Source: Prorocentrum cordatum
Taxonomy: Eukaryota; Sar; Dinophyceae; Prorocentrales; Prorocentraceae
DNA: 64,000 bases
Assembly: GCA_963575745.1 (NCBI GenBank)
Contig: CAUYUJ010016152.1
Coordinates: 1 to 64,000 of the forward strand
Reading direction: 5' to 3'
This document shows, in pieces, positions 40,025-50,339 of this stretch; the first letter of the stretch is position 1; each line of letters opens with the position of its first letter. The position numbers and the translations under genes are program-made. Below the pieces are notes generated by a model that saw nothing but the letters and a program-made list of their open reading frames with translations, did no database searches and was not told the origin of the DNA.

Positions 40025-41068
40025 GTGGCCTCTGCGGCTCATGGCTCCTTCGTGGACCATGGGCAGGGCGATGCCCAGTATGCGTCCGTCCGCCTAGCAA
40101 CTCCATGGCAGACCGACGGACGCCCCCACGAATGCGGGGCTGCGCCCCCCAATGACCTCCCGGGAAACGAGATGCTGACCTGCTTCGCGCATGCCGCGCA
40201 GGGGTTCGCCCCTGTCTCGTGTCATCTATGCGACAGCGTCGATCGCATGGTAGATCACTCTACCGCATGGCTCGTCTACGAACTCCTTGGTGCCTGGGCC
40301 GAGCTCAGCGAACGGTCCGAAGCCTTCGCGGGTTCTGGCCCTGCTGGGATGCACGCGGCGCGCGCCGCCGGGGCCTTGGCCCGGCCATGCGCCGCCCCCG
40401 TCGCTTGGGCGGGCCAGATCCGCAAGACACTTCGCATTGACATCCGCGCCGGCGGCTTCCCCGAGCCATCGCAGCCCGTAGCCGCGCCAATTTCTTCGCC
40501 GATCCGCCCCCCCGCCTGGGGGGCCTCCCGCGCGGGGCCTCCGTTGACAGGACCGCAGACCCCAGATGCCGACGACGTCGCGCGCCTGCTCTGCCTGGGG
40601 CCGGTCGCAGGCGAGTCGGCTTGGCTTCATCACGACGTGGGCATGCGCATCGCACAAGCAGCCCCTGCAAGCGATCAGCCATGCGCCGACAGACATGAGG
40701 TCGGTCGCAGCATGACCTCGAACGAGAACGAGTCGACCCGACGCGCGCTCCAAATTCTGACCACCAGACTCGACAGGAACGACGCAGTAGGAGGCATCGT
40801 GGAGCGCGCTCTCATTGTGCATCTGCGCATGGACAGGACACAGCAACAGGGTGACGAAGTAATGCCTTGCGCCAGCGACCCGACCCCGACGCCGAGCGAC
40901 GTGTCGGGGCAGCTCGCGAGCACGCCGCGCCCGTCATGTCCCGGGCGGGGCCCGCTCGCTTCGTTTCTACTAAGGCACAGAAGGGGCCGCCGCGGGAACC
41001 TCATGGACGAAGTGCGCGCCGTCAGACGAAGGGTGGCGACGGCGACCCTCCCCCCGCTCTGTCGATAG
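40025..41068 (+). CDS. Hypothetical open frame, 347 codons
   Basis: The longest frame in this GC-rich stretch. Its first part (ALQ..CHLCDSVDRMVDHSTAW) and a later stretch (TRRALQILTTRLDRNDAVGG) are less biased than their surroundings. No known domain, and start codon not supported. It may be fortuitous, since stop codons are rare at this base composition. Confidence 0.2.
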   Translation: MASAAHGSFVDHGQGDAQYASVRLATPWQTDGRPHECGAAPPNDLPGNEMLTCFAHAAQGFAPVSCHLCDSVDRMVDHSTAWLVYELLGAWAELSERSEAFAGSGPAGMHAARAAGALARPCAAPVAWAGQIRKTLRIDIRAGGFPEPSQPVAAPISSPIRPPAWGASRAGPPLTGPQTPDADDVARLLCLGPVAGESAWLHHDVGMRIAQAAPASDQPCADRHEVGRSMTSNENESTRRALQILTTRLDRNDAVGGIVERALIVHLRMDRTQQQGDEVMPCASDPTPTPSDVSGQLASTPRPSCPGRGPLASFLLRHRRGRRGNLMDEVRAVRRRVATATLPPLCR

Positions 41069-41695
41069 AGCGCCGTACTGGTGACCTTCATTTGGGGCCC
41101 CGCTACGATCGCGGGAAGGGAACGTCTCGCGCATGCCTTCCAAAGGATGAGCCTGTGCACGCGCGCGCTAGACGCGGCGGCCGAATGCTTGGAAGGAGCT
41201 CGGGTGCAAACAGGAGGGGCTGCGCGCGACCGGATAGAGGTGCAAGTGCTCCGCGCCGCTCGGCCACCGGGCGCCCCGCCCCAGCCCCCCGCTGCGGAGG
41301 CTGCATAGACAGGCCTGCGCAGCAGATCATGATGGGGCACCTGGATCGGGAAGGTCACCTCCAAATGTCAGTATTATCAGAGGATCGGAGAGCTGCGGAA
41401 GCGTGCGCAGCGGCCCGGAGCAGGACTGCGACAGGCCCCCAACAAGAAGGAGGCGAGGGGTCCTGCCCGAGTTCGCAGATGGCAGGACTCATGGCACGCC
41501 ACCCCCGCGACGCAACTGGACAAGGCGCCGCCGACCTACGCAGTGAAGGGGGTAAGGATGCGCCAGAGCTGCGCCATGAATTCTATTCGAGCGCATCCAC
41601 CTGGCCGGGCGACAACGGGCAGGCTTGAAGGCAAGCCCCGCGACCCCCCCTGAACGCCAGCTCCTTGAACCCAGAAAAGGCCACCTCGCTTAGGG
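41069..41695. other. GC-rich spacer
   Basis: No feature recognised. Confidence 0.35.
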
Positions 41696-42487
41696 ATGCA
41701 TTGCGCGACTTCGACAGGGCTGATACGGCGCCGGGTAGGTGGGCCTCGAGCTCTTTCGCCCCCCCTGCGACCGCACTTCGGTACCTTCTCGAAACCTCTC
41801 TGCGCCGCCGGGCGCATCGATCCCAGACTGTTCGAAGTCATCGCGAATTGGCTCGTCGGATGCGACGTGCGCGCGCCCTGGCAACTGCGATGTTTCCTGG
41901 AACTCGCCGCTGGTCAAAGAGCAGACGCCTTCCACGCGTGCGAGAGCCCTGGGCCGCAAGTGTTGCGCGACGCCCTGATCCACGCGGGCCTAGCGGCAGC
42001 CGCGGATGACACGTGCGCCGCCTCAGACACAGCCGCCCTACTGGGGGCCCTTGGCGCAGCAGTGGCCGCGGCTGCGCCCGCCCTTGGCCCAGGGCCCGCT
42101 GCGCCGCGCGCAACCATTGGGGGCGCCGACCCATCCTGCTGTCTGATTTGCCATGGAGAGCGCGGCGCTGTCGCCAACGCCCTCGTCCCATGCGGACATT
42201 GGCGGCGCCCGCCGATCCTAGGAACTGCCCGGAAATCAACCTCACCGACGAATGCAATAGCGCCATCGGCACCAGCATTCGCGAGGACGGGGTGGACGCC
42301 GCCGCCCGCGAAGCGGCGGGCAGGATGGGCGCGGGCATCGATCCCTCCATCAGAAACCGGCTCTAATATCCACTGGGCAAAGATTGCAGAGCCCTACCCT
42401 CTCCCTCTGGCCAAGTTGCTTGTACAGTGGATCGTCGCGTCTCGAGAGGCTCGGGGCCTCCAGCACCTGAGGGAAATTGTAGCATGA
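41696..42487 (+). CDS. Fragment with RING-like Cys/His motif
   Basis: The frame encodes an Ala-rich helical part (PRLFEVIANWLVGCDV, WQLRCFLELAAG) and then CCLICHGERGAVANALVPCGHW at about 42138-42203. The C-x2-C-x12-C-x-H spacing fits the first half of a RING-type zinc finger. The expected second half (further C-x2-C pairs) is not found in frame. If real, the protein would be an E3-like or regulatory protein, but the finger is incomplete. Probably a pseudogene or an exon end. Confidence 0.35.
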   Translation: MHCATSTGLIRRRVGGPRALSPPLRPHFGTFSKPLCAAGRIDPRLFEVIANWLVGCDVRAPWQLRCFLELAAGQRADAFHACESPGPQVLRDALIHAGLAAAADDTCAASDTAALLGALGAAVAAAAPALGPGPAAPRATIGGADPSCCLICHGERGAVANALVPCGHWRRPPILGTARKSTSPTNAIAPSAPAFARTGWTPPPAKRRAGWARASIPPSETGSNIHWAKIAEPYPLPLAKLLVQWIVASREARGLQHLREIVA

Positions 42488-42510
42488 CGGCCCAGATACT
42501 ACAATGGGTA

Positions 42511-42847
42511 TGGGCCAGATTTATGTCCTGGGAGCGTCCACAGCCTTTCGACAGATGAGACAGTTGAGCCCGTCTCTATCTGCATCGAACCATCTGGTCT
42601 AGCGTTATGATTGTTTGTTCTCAGAACGGTTTTCCTGCCACAGCGTCCGAGCCGCAAAGGGTGGGGCCCCTCTGAGACGGTCATGCCATGGCCGTTTTGG
42701 CACCTCCATCCCTCCCCTAATCCTTCTGTTGGTTTCAACCGTACTACCTTTAACGCTGTCTCGGGGCCAGATTTAGGACATGTCTCCCGGGGGCGTCCAC
42801 AGCCTTTCGACAGATTAAACAGTTGAGCCCGTCTCTATCTGCATCGA
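42511..42847 (+). repeat. Pair of about 80-bp direct repeats
   Basis: GGGCCAGATTTA, CGTCCACAGCCTTTCGACAG and CAGTTGAGCCCGTCTCTATC occur at 42511-42588 and again at 42764-42847, both ending TGCATCGA. About 175 bases of unrelated sequence lie between. Confidence 0.9.
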
Positions 42848-43581
42848 GAAAAACATAACTGCCGTTTTTTGGGGGCAGCTCGACACCTCTGCCCAAGCAA
42901 CCAGTTGCCGCGAGGTCCGCAGAGCCCCAGAAGGGCCCAGCCTTTCGCGGCGACTGGGCCCCTTCACCACCACCTGCTGCGCGCGCGGGAGGGCCGAGCT
43001 CGGTCGCGGGCAGGGGCGAGTCAAAACCTGGGCCGCCTTTTGGCCCCGCGACACTGAAGAACCTGATGGGTGCGAAAGGCCTGCCTCCAAAACGTGAACC
43101 CGGCGGAAAGACCGGCCAGGGCGCTGGCGGCCTGCCAAACCCATTGCCCGTCGGCAAGCAGCCGCAGCCTGGGCCGGAAGGTCTCCATGTGGAGCCCTTC
43201 TGGCCAGAAGCGAAAAAAAGAGACGGCAAAGCTGGCCAGTGCCGCGCAGGCAAAATGCCAGGGCGGCCTCCGGCTGAAGCGCCGCCGAGTCGCCCGCCGC
43301 GGCCTCGTCATCCGCCGGGCCGCCGACCGCGCTGCTCAAGCCAAGGTCAAGGGCTGTGCCCTCTGAGCAGGGCGGCGCTGACATCCCAGCCGGGGCGGGC
43401 GCGCCCGGCAAAGGAGGGGCCCCTGGCCCATCTGCAATGCCGACGCAAACCGCGCCCGAAACATCGAAAGAAAGGTCGCGTGGCAGATTTAGCAACGCGC
43501 GACCCCTGAGCCCCCGAGAGGAAAAACCCAAGCAAACAATCCTCACGATAACATGCCCGTTGCCATTCCAAGACGGCATGA
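42848..43581. other. Spacer before the second Tpt1-like element
   Basis: No convincing gene. Frames are open but unrecognised. Confidence 0.35.
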
Positions 43582-44340
43582 CTGCTACGTCAGACTGGTG
43601 GTCTCACACTTGTAAGCGCAGGCCATGCCATATTTACTTACGTCCATGATGAGCGATTCGCAAGTGCATGCTGGACATGGAATCGCTGCGATGGCTGGGT
43701 AGCTGCCATGGGCGTTATGTTTCGCATTTGGGGTGGTAGGGATTGCGACGGCATCTGCAAGTGGATGCGTAGACAACCGCGAGACTACGTAACGTGGTTG
43801 CTCCTGCACATCGCGAATATGACTGACAATTGGGGTGCCAAGAAAGCCCGCCTCCAGCTGAAGCGCTCGCGCGACGATGAGGATGCCCCGATACTGTGGA
43901 TCAGAGCCGCTAGTGGGCACTCGTTTCCTGGCACAGTATGCCCAGTATCATTGTGCATTCCAGTGACAGCTCTAGGCGGCCAAACTTCCGATGTCACTGA
44001 CGATGCCCCCAAGTTCTTCGCGCGCGGAGCCAGGTGGGCATGCCTGCCGGGCATCCTCGAGCGCGGGCTGTCCTGTCGTGCAGAGCACTACCCAAGAGGA
44101 CAGCACGTCCGGCAGTTCGTGCACGGATGCCCGTACTTGCCCGGGGACTCCGCAACCCGTTGAGGCCTCAGGGCCGACGCTGACCTATACATTTTCATAT
44201 CTATCCCGCGTCTACTGCAAGATGGAGCAAAGGTGTGGCGTTCTGCTAAGGATCTTGTTCTGACGGAAGGCTTCAAAGGGGTCACCCCGATCAAGTGCTT
44301 CATGCAGCTTGCGTTGGGTCCCGAAGGCGAGTTTAGAGAA
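43582..44340 (+). pseudogene. Second Tpt1/KptA-like domain, degenerate
   Basis: The same frame reads CDGWVAAMGVMF (the G-W-V element of the N-lobe), KKARLQLKR, and ILWIRAASGHSFPG with Arg at 43903, a strong match to IRAxQGHS. Then comes FFARGARWACLPGILERGL, where the NAD-site HGT has become Arg-Gly-Ala (44023-44031), and RGQHVRQFVHGCPYLPGD. After a TGA at 44161-44163 the frame continues ADADLYIFISIPRLLQDGAK and DLVLTEGFKGVTP (44251-44292), the C-terminal signature of the family. The lost His and internal stop indicate an inactive copy. The Leu-Arg-His start is not found. Confidence 0.72.
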
Positions 44341-46323
44341 GTCTGGCACAATCCCCCGTACTTTTATGACGCCAGCTACGAGCTTCGGGAATTGGCCGAT
44401 CACCATGGACGACGTCGCCCTTCAGAACAGCTGGTTCGAGCCCGAAGCGCTTTTCGGTGTCGGGGCGGCCGCGTCCATGGGATATTTCGGCGCAGAAGAG
44501 TCCGCCAACGGTCAACCGACCGACGTGAGCCTGCTAATGGATGCGGGTACTCCCGTTGACATAGCCACACCAACGAAAGCTGGGCCACCGGCAGCTCTGC
44601 CGACCGACGCCAGCTCATCTTCCTGGATGACGCCACCACCCAATGATGTGTCTACTCTGTGAGATGTGTTCGCTAGTTTCGACCCTTGGGCAGCCGCCCT
44701 GAACAACGTGCCAGCAGGGCCGCCCATCAGCTTCGGTCCGGCAAGGCCACGATCAAACGCTGGCTCTACTAGGTGCGAGCCCATGGCGCTCGGTCAGCCA
44801 AGGTCCGAGTCGAGCCTCGCGTCAGGGGCGGACGCGCTCAATGGCTTACAAGCAGCATCGATGAGCAGCGAAGACCTCATGCAACGCATGGCCAATCCGC
44901 GCCAGCGCCCAGACCTGGCCGCCGCCATTAGGGCGACAACGCCCGTCGGCAACCCACGCCAACGCCAGGCCACTAGCACCCCAACAAGCTCGCCGACTGC
45001 AGCGCCAAAAACAGCCCAGCCTGGACATTGGCAGTTGGCGCTTGAGCAGCAGAGGAGCATGCCACAACAACATCGGACAGCCATGTCTGAGATGAGGTTG
45101 CTCGGAGTGGATGTGACCGATCGGAACAACTGGACACCGCCCTGGAAGTGGCGCCCAAACGCGAGTCCATCGGCAGACCATCCAGATAGGCCGCCATTTG
45201 TTCCAGCAGTTGACGCACATCCAACATACCTTCCACTCCAAGTGCTGGCCCCGCCACATGGATCAGCCGCTGTTTCCCGAGCATTTTGCAGAGATCAGCG
45301 GAACGCCAATGGTGGGCCAAGTGCTCCAGAACCACATGGCGCGGGATCTGGCGGATGATTTCTACCGCTTGCAGGCGGCGCGTGTCCCAGGTGCGGGAAT
45401 TTTTCCGCGCGTGGGTTATCACCCATCACCGAATGGCCCAGATACGATTGCGCAACCACTTGCGCTGGATATCAACCCATCTGCAAGCACCCCGCGGACA
45501 TAGTGGCACGATATTCATGCGATGGCGCAAGCAACTATGCAAGCAGCGGAAGTAGCCGGCAGGGCTGCGCGCGACAGAGACGCAAGGCGCATGCAACACC
45601 CGACAGCAGCGCCCAGCGCGGACGCGCGCAGACTGCGAGGTCGACCCCGAGGTCCAGGGACGGACCACCGCCGTCTGCGCGCGAGGCGTCGGAGCCCACG
45701 CTGCAGCGGCAAAGGCGGACGCACTCGCAGTGCGCCGCGTGCCTCAAGTCTTTCGCACTGCGCTGGAACATGTGGAGGCTGAATGTTGTCGCCCATATCA
45801 CGGAGAATGAATGCTGGGACCGAAACGCTCGGGTGCACGTGTCAAGAGGAATGGCAGGGGCCGGTGTAGTGGCCCCATGTGCCATTTGCAGGGGGCCTGG
45901 TATCATCGCGGCGGAGTATCCCCATGCGGGACACGTTGACGCAGCGAGTTCAGCAGCAGTTGCCACCCAGCAGGCTCAGGAGATCTCTGACCTGCGCAGG
46001 AGGCGGGATGCAATCTTGATGTCGATTTACCAGACAAGCTCGGCCACGAGCAGCCCGATGCCAGCACCATTGCCAGCACCATCGCCAGTAATGGCCACGC
46101 CAATCCCGCTCCTACATGATGCGGAGACACCTGCAGTGAACGCCCCGTCGATGAAAGACGCGGGAACACCTGCCGCCCGTGCAATGCCTTATCCCTTCAA
46201 CAACGCACTGCTGGGCCGCCTAGAACAAAAACAACAGGCGGGTTCAAGACGCCACTGCAGCCACGTTCGGCCACGTTCAGGAGGGTGGATCCCCCATCGA
46301 ACGATGCGATATTGTAATGGGCG
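44341..46323 (+). pseudogene. Gag-like region, multiply interrupted
   Basis: Frame 2 carries MDDVALQNSWFEPEALFGVG from 44405, a TGA at 44660-44662, then FASFDPWAAALNNVPAG and a Gln/Pro/Ser-rich stretch to about 45270. Another frame reads FPEHFAEISGTPMVGQVLQ near 45270-45330. From 45503 a Ser/Arg-rich part leads to CAACLKSFALRWNMWRL and CAICRGPG (45733-45895), two C-x2-C pairs that may bind zinc. Then comes a helical stretch AQEISDLRRRRDAIL followed by Pro-rich repeats (PMPAPLPAPSPV). The layout resembles a Gag with a disordered centre. Confidence 0.4.
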
Positions 46324-47030
46324 GTGGCTGCAGAAAGGGCAAGGTATGAGCAGCCCACAGCGTTAATGCTGCAGGACAACGAGGTTCGAACCACTGGCGA
46401 AGCAACGCACGTGCTGCCTGAGCCGCTCAATGCCAGGAGGCACGCCGACTGGGCAATGGAGTGTGAGCCTGCCAAAGTGGCAGAGGTGAGTGCCTTTAAG
46501 GGCAACTGGGGTCCTGCGACTCTTAACCTGTCGAGGAACCGGTTCATCGTCCACCAGGGGGGGCTCAAAAGGCAGATGGGTGCGGAAGCATGCGCAGTCT
46601 CGATTCCAACCGGTATGCAGCACGCGCGTTCAGCAGGCAGGCTCACAAGTCTGATTCTTCGCAAACGCAGTATGTAAGTGGACATTGGGTCGAATATCGA
46701 TATCATCGGAACCAACGCAGCACGAGAGGTCGATGACCAATCCCGCCAGCATGGACACATGCCGAAGGTCAGGAACTTAGAAAGGCTGCTGTGCGTCAGC
46801 GGAGTTGGCAGTGGCGCAGCCAAATGCCAGACCCTGGGGGCATTCAAGAGCGCGCGTTGGCACCAACATCACAACTTGCCACCGACCGCGAAGGTGGGCG
46901 CTTTTGTGGGTAGCGTCGCGGATCTGGCTCAGACCTGCCCGCCATCCTTTGCCTTGCCCCCATGCAGTCGGAGAGGGCAATCTGGAGGAGGGCAAGGAAC
47001 GCATTATCTTCCCAGGTTCGCACACGTAAG
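46324..47030 (+). pseudogene. Retropepsin-like aspartic protease, broken
   Basis: The key motif VDIGSNIDIIGTNAAR lies at 46678-46725, matching the D-[ST]-G active site with Asp-Ile-Gly-Ser. It is followed by LERLLCVSGVGSGAAKCQ near 46770-46825. A TAA at 46675-46677 directly precedes the motif in the same frame. Upstream, NRFIVHQGGLKRQMG is in frame. The protease would mature the polyprotein. The Thr/Ser to Ile change and the stop argue against activity. Confidence 0.5.
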
Positions 47031-47898
47031 AAGTGCAGCATGGCAAAGGCGCGCAGGTTCTGACGCTGGCCATCCGGCCATCCCATGCTCCAAGTAGGAG
47101 GGGGGCGCTCCTGGAACAGAGGGCGCGTCAGCAGCGGAAGCTTTCACATATGTCAGTGCAGGTGGCTCCTCCCAGCGCGCGACATAGGCCGACCGTGGAC
47201 AAGAGTCTCGGGCATGCCAGGGCACTGGCGAGTGCAACCGCGAGACGTTGAGCTGTTTCATGGATCAGGCTGTGGATGGCGCTGTCGCCATGATGGTCAG
47301 CTCGACAATGGGCCACTGGCATCGACTCGATCGCCCGATGAGTCGCAGCGAGATGACGCGCGCGCTCCTGGCAGGCATCCACTACGGAGTGAGGGAGGCA
47401 GTTGACAAGTGGGATCCAGACCCCGTGGCGAACCTCTTCCATCCACATCTGGGGAGGCGAGGGGCTGGCTCACAGGGGGCCACAATGTATCAGGGCGGCC
47501 GCGCCCAGAGGAGATCGGGGCAACATCCCGATTGCGGAGGACATGCCACAAGTCTTCCACATCGGAGACCCTAGCTCGTCATCGCACGACGCTGCCGAGC
47601 AGGGCACGAGTGGGGGAAGGATATATTCGAGCGACGAGACGCTGGGCATCCTGCCCCGCGTCGACGACCCCCGTTGACGGGGGCAGGCGGGCCTTTTGGC
47701 CAAGCCTGCTTGCCGCCCTGATGGAGGCCAGAGGCGCGGGCGCGTGCCTCGCGGCAGAAACATAAGCCAGGGCGCGCGCCCGACAACAAACGCTGACTCC
47801 CATCGCTCCAAAGCGTTGATTGTGCAAGATATACGCACGACTGCCGCCGAATTGCGCCGCCGTGCCAGAGCTATGAACACAGTTGGGATGTTGGGAGT
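47031..47898. other. Unassigned region, possibly 3' remnant of the preceding element
   Basis: A frame at 47248-47450 (AVAMMVSSTMGHWHRLDRPM) looks ordered but is not recognised. Nothing else supported. Confidence 0.3.
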
Positions 47899-47959
47899 GC
47901 GCTGTGCTGCAGCCTTTTTGGTTCAAAAAGTATCGCGGCTCCGAGGGGGGCGCCGCGCG
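47899..47959 (+). repeat. 60-bp direct repeat, left copy
   Basis: GCGCTGTGCTGCAGCC, TTTGGTTCAAAAA and ATCGCGGCTCCGAGGGG occur here and at 55887-55946 in the same orientation, with few differences. Confidence 0.85.
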
Positions 47960-48639
47960 TGGTAGCGGAGCCCGTGGCCTGAGGATCCACGGGGGTCTGT
48001 CGGAGGTGCGAGCCAAGCGGCTGCGGGGGGCTCCGCGGGCCGCGGAGGGCGGCCCAGCGGCCGGCGGGGGGGGCCCGCAGGCCGCGGGGGGCGACCGCGC
48101 CCAGCCCAGCGGTCAGCGGAAGACCCGTGGGCGGCGAGGGGCAGCCCCCAGACCCCTTTCAGGCCGAGGCGCGGCATCGGCGGGCGCCGCCGCGACGGGG
48201 CGCAAGCAGCGAGGGCGGCGGCGATCGGAGAACGCCGCCTGGCGACGACAGCGGCGCGGAGACGTCTGCAGGCCGCTGGAGTCGACGCTGAGCCTCGTCG
48301 AGAAGATCGTCGGGCACGACATCGACTTGCCGACCTTCACGCACCGCGCGTTCGGAGACGTCGTCTTCGACCCCGCGCTGGGACACGCTTGGACGCTCGA
48401 CGACGTTGTGGGCGAGGACGGCAACTCCTTCGTGGGCCACGACAGCGAACCCGATGCGGCCTTCGTAGCGTGGAGGTTCAGAGATGGAGTTGGAGCTGCT
48501 ATCGGCAGCGCCGCAGCAGGCAGCGGTCGACCCCGCAGCCGCGGGCGCAGCTGCAGAAGGAGCCGCGGCGCAGCCTCAGCCGACCGCTCAGCAAGTGCTG
48601 GATCCTTCGCGGGCCGTGACTGCACGAGCGGAAGCTGCC
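47960..48639. other. GC-rich lead-in to the Copia element
   Basis: A frame near 48285-48480 reads VEKIVGHDIDLPTFTHRAFG and WTLDDVVGEDGNSFVGHD, which looks protein-like but is not recognised. It may be the 5' coding part of the element. Confidence 0.35.
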
Positions 48640-48818
48640 GAGAAGCGAGCTCAATAGTTGGATGGGGCGAGCGGAGACGACGGCCAGACAGCAGAACGCC
48701 CAGCTTCAGCAGCTGCAGCAGGCGCTCCAGCAGCTGACGGCCGCGGGGGGCACCGCGGCGGCGACCCCAGTGCTAGCGAGGAGCGAGGAGCGCCGGAAGT
48801 GGGGCTTCATAGCTGCTG

Positions 48819-49400
48819 ACGAAGCCAGCGCAGTTCGAAGGCAGCGAAAGGGCGTGGCCCGCGTGGTCGTTCAAGTTGCTGGCGTACATCGCGACGCCCG
48901 ACGACGACCTCTACCAGGAGATGATCACAGTCGGCCAGACGGCCGAGGTGGACGTCACCAACGACGCGTTGGACCTGGCGCATCCAGCGCTCGCCGGCGC
49001 GTCTGGGCAGCTGTGCCGCATGCTCGTGTTGCTCCTGGAAGACAAGGCGTTCACCATGCAGCGGCCGATCCCGAAGGGCGAAGGACTGTTGGCGTGGCGC
49101 AAGATGGTGAAGGAGTTCGAGCCAGACCAGCCAGCCAGCGTCAGCTCTGGGTCGGATGAGGAGGCTGATGGGGCGGGCGTTCGGAGCAGCGACGATCGAG
49201 ACCGACGTGAACGAGTTCGACGCGGTAGTCCAGACGCACGGGCGGGCGGCGGCGCGGTGCCCAGCGACATCAAGGCGGCGATCCTCATCGCGGGGATCCA
49301 GGACAAGGACTTGCAGCAGTGGCTGATGGACAACGCCGACTGCCTCGGGGACTACGACGGGATCGCGAATTACGCGAAGACACACCACCTGACGAACAGA
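48819..49400 (+). pseudogene. Copia Gag domain
   Basis: Begins with PAQFEGSERAWPAWSFKLLA (from 48825), the common start of this Gag family, then ALAGASGQLCRMLVLLLEDK, EGLLAWRKMVKEFEP and, in the same frame, DIKAAILIAGIQDKDLQQWL. The usual middle portion is shortened and Ser/Asp/Arg-rich, so an internal frame change may be present near 49140-49255. After 49390 the coding sense moves to other frames (PDEQKTFRDAAEV, PMDIGSLAATLA). It would form the particle shell. Confidence 0.6.
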
Positions 49401-49439
49401 AGACGTTCAGGGACGCAGCGGAGGTCACCACGGCGGACG

Positions 49440-50335
49440 ACAGCGGGCCAGCACCGATGGACATCGGGTCCCTTGCGGCGACGCTGGCAGCGGGCCAGCA
49501 CCGATGGACATCGGGTCCCTGGCGGCAACGCTGGCAGCGGTGACGATGGCCGTAAAAGCCATCAAGAAGGGCAAGGGCAATGGGGGAGGGGGAGAGCAAA
49601 GGAAGCGACGGCGGCAAGAAGGGATGCGGACAGCTCTACAACGGAAACAAGGACTCCCGACCCCAGCACCAGGCGCAGAAGCACGGCAATGGCAGAGATG
49701 GCAATGATGGTCAGCGCGTCGAGACGCGCACGTGCAGGAGGGGCCATCAAAAGGGCCACCTGATGAGAGACTACCCTGGCAAGACTACGAGAGTGAACAG
49801 CGCAGCCAGCAAGACGATCGAGCTGAAGGGCGCGTTGAACTTGGTTCAGCTGCTCGCGCCCGCGACGGGCGCAGCAGCGTCGAGCGCGCCGTCCGTGGCG
49901 CCGAGCAGCGTCGCGCAGGCGCGTGCCAGCGCCGTGCAGCTGTCAACGGCGAGCTTAGATGCTGCTCCGAGAGGCGGCAGCTCCAGCTCAGGCGCTGGTG
50001 GGGCAGCGGGAGACGCCGCGTCCGCCATCCAGTGGGCGCTGCGCCTGGCGGCTCAGGCCGCTTATCTTGTGAATCGGACCTCGATGCTGCGAGCTCCACG
50101 GGCTGGCGGCCCAGGAGGCGACAACGACAGCTACGACGAGTACATCATGGTGGACTCGGGGGCCTCCAGAGCGACGTGCCCACGCAGCCATGCCCCGAGC
50201 GTGGCGACGCGTGAGCCTGCCCAGCACAACGACATCCGCGCCGCGGACGACAGGCGCGTGAAGCACTGCGGCGAGAAGAGCGTGCAGTACGACTTTCTGG
50301 ACGGCTCAGACGTGCACGGAGTGGGCATCACTCCC
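49440..50335 (+). pseudogene. Zinc-knuckle remnant and retropepsin
   Basis: A 54-bp stretch encoding PMDIGS is tandemly repeated at about 49456-49520. A frame from 49580 holds CRRGHQKGHLMRDYP (about 49732), a CCHC knuckle in which the second and last Cys are lost. Further on the same frame has DEYIMVDSGASRATCP with the catalytic Asp codon at 50152, the D-S-G-A site of a Copia protease, and CGEKSVQYDFLDGSDVHGVG. The frame moves near 50335. Confidence 0.65.
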
Positions 50336-50339
50336 CATC

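Larger units (their letters stand above)
43582..47030 (+). mobile_element. Decayed retroelement with Tpt1-like, gag-like and protease regions
   Basis: The order on the plus strand is a Tpt1-like domain, a Pro/Ala/Gln-rich gag-like part, a Cys-rich patch and an aspartic protease. Stops are isolated and in frame in several places (TGA 44161, TGA 44660, TAA 46675), with frame changes elsewhere. Integrase and RT are not visible downstream before 47900. Extent is approximate. Confidence 0.5.

Noticed and set aside
38000-41690. Numerous 100-350 codon open frames
   Set aside because: Expected by chance in very GC-rich DNA; none shows a family motif. Only the longest is listed, at low confidence.
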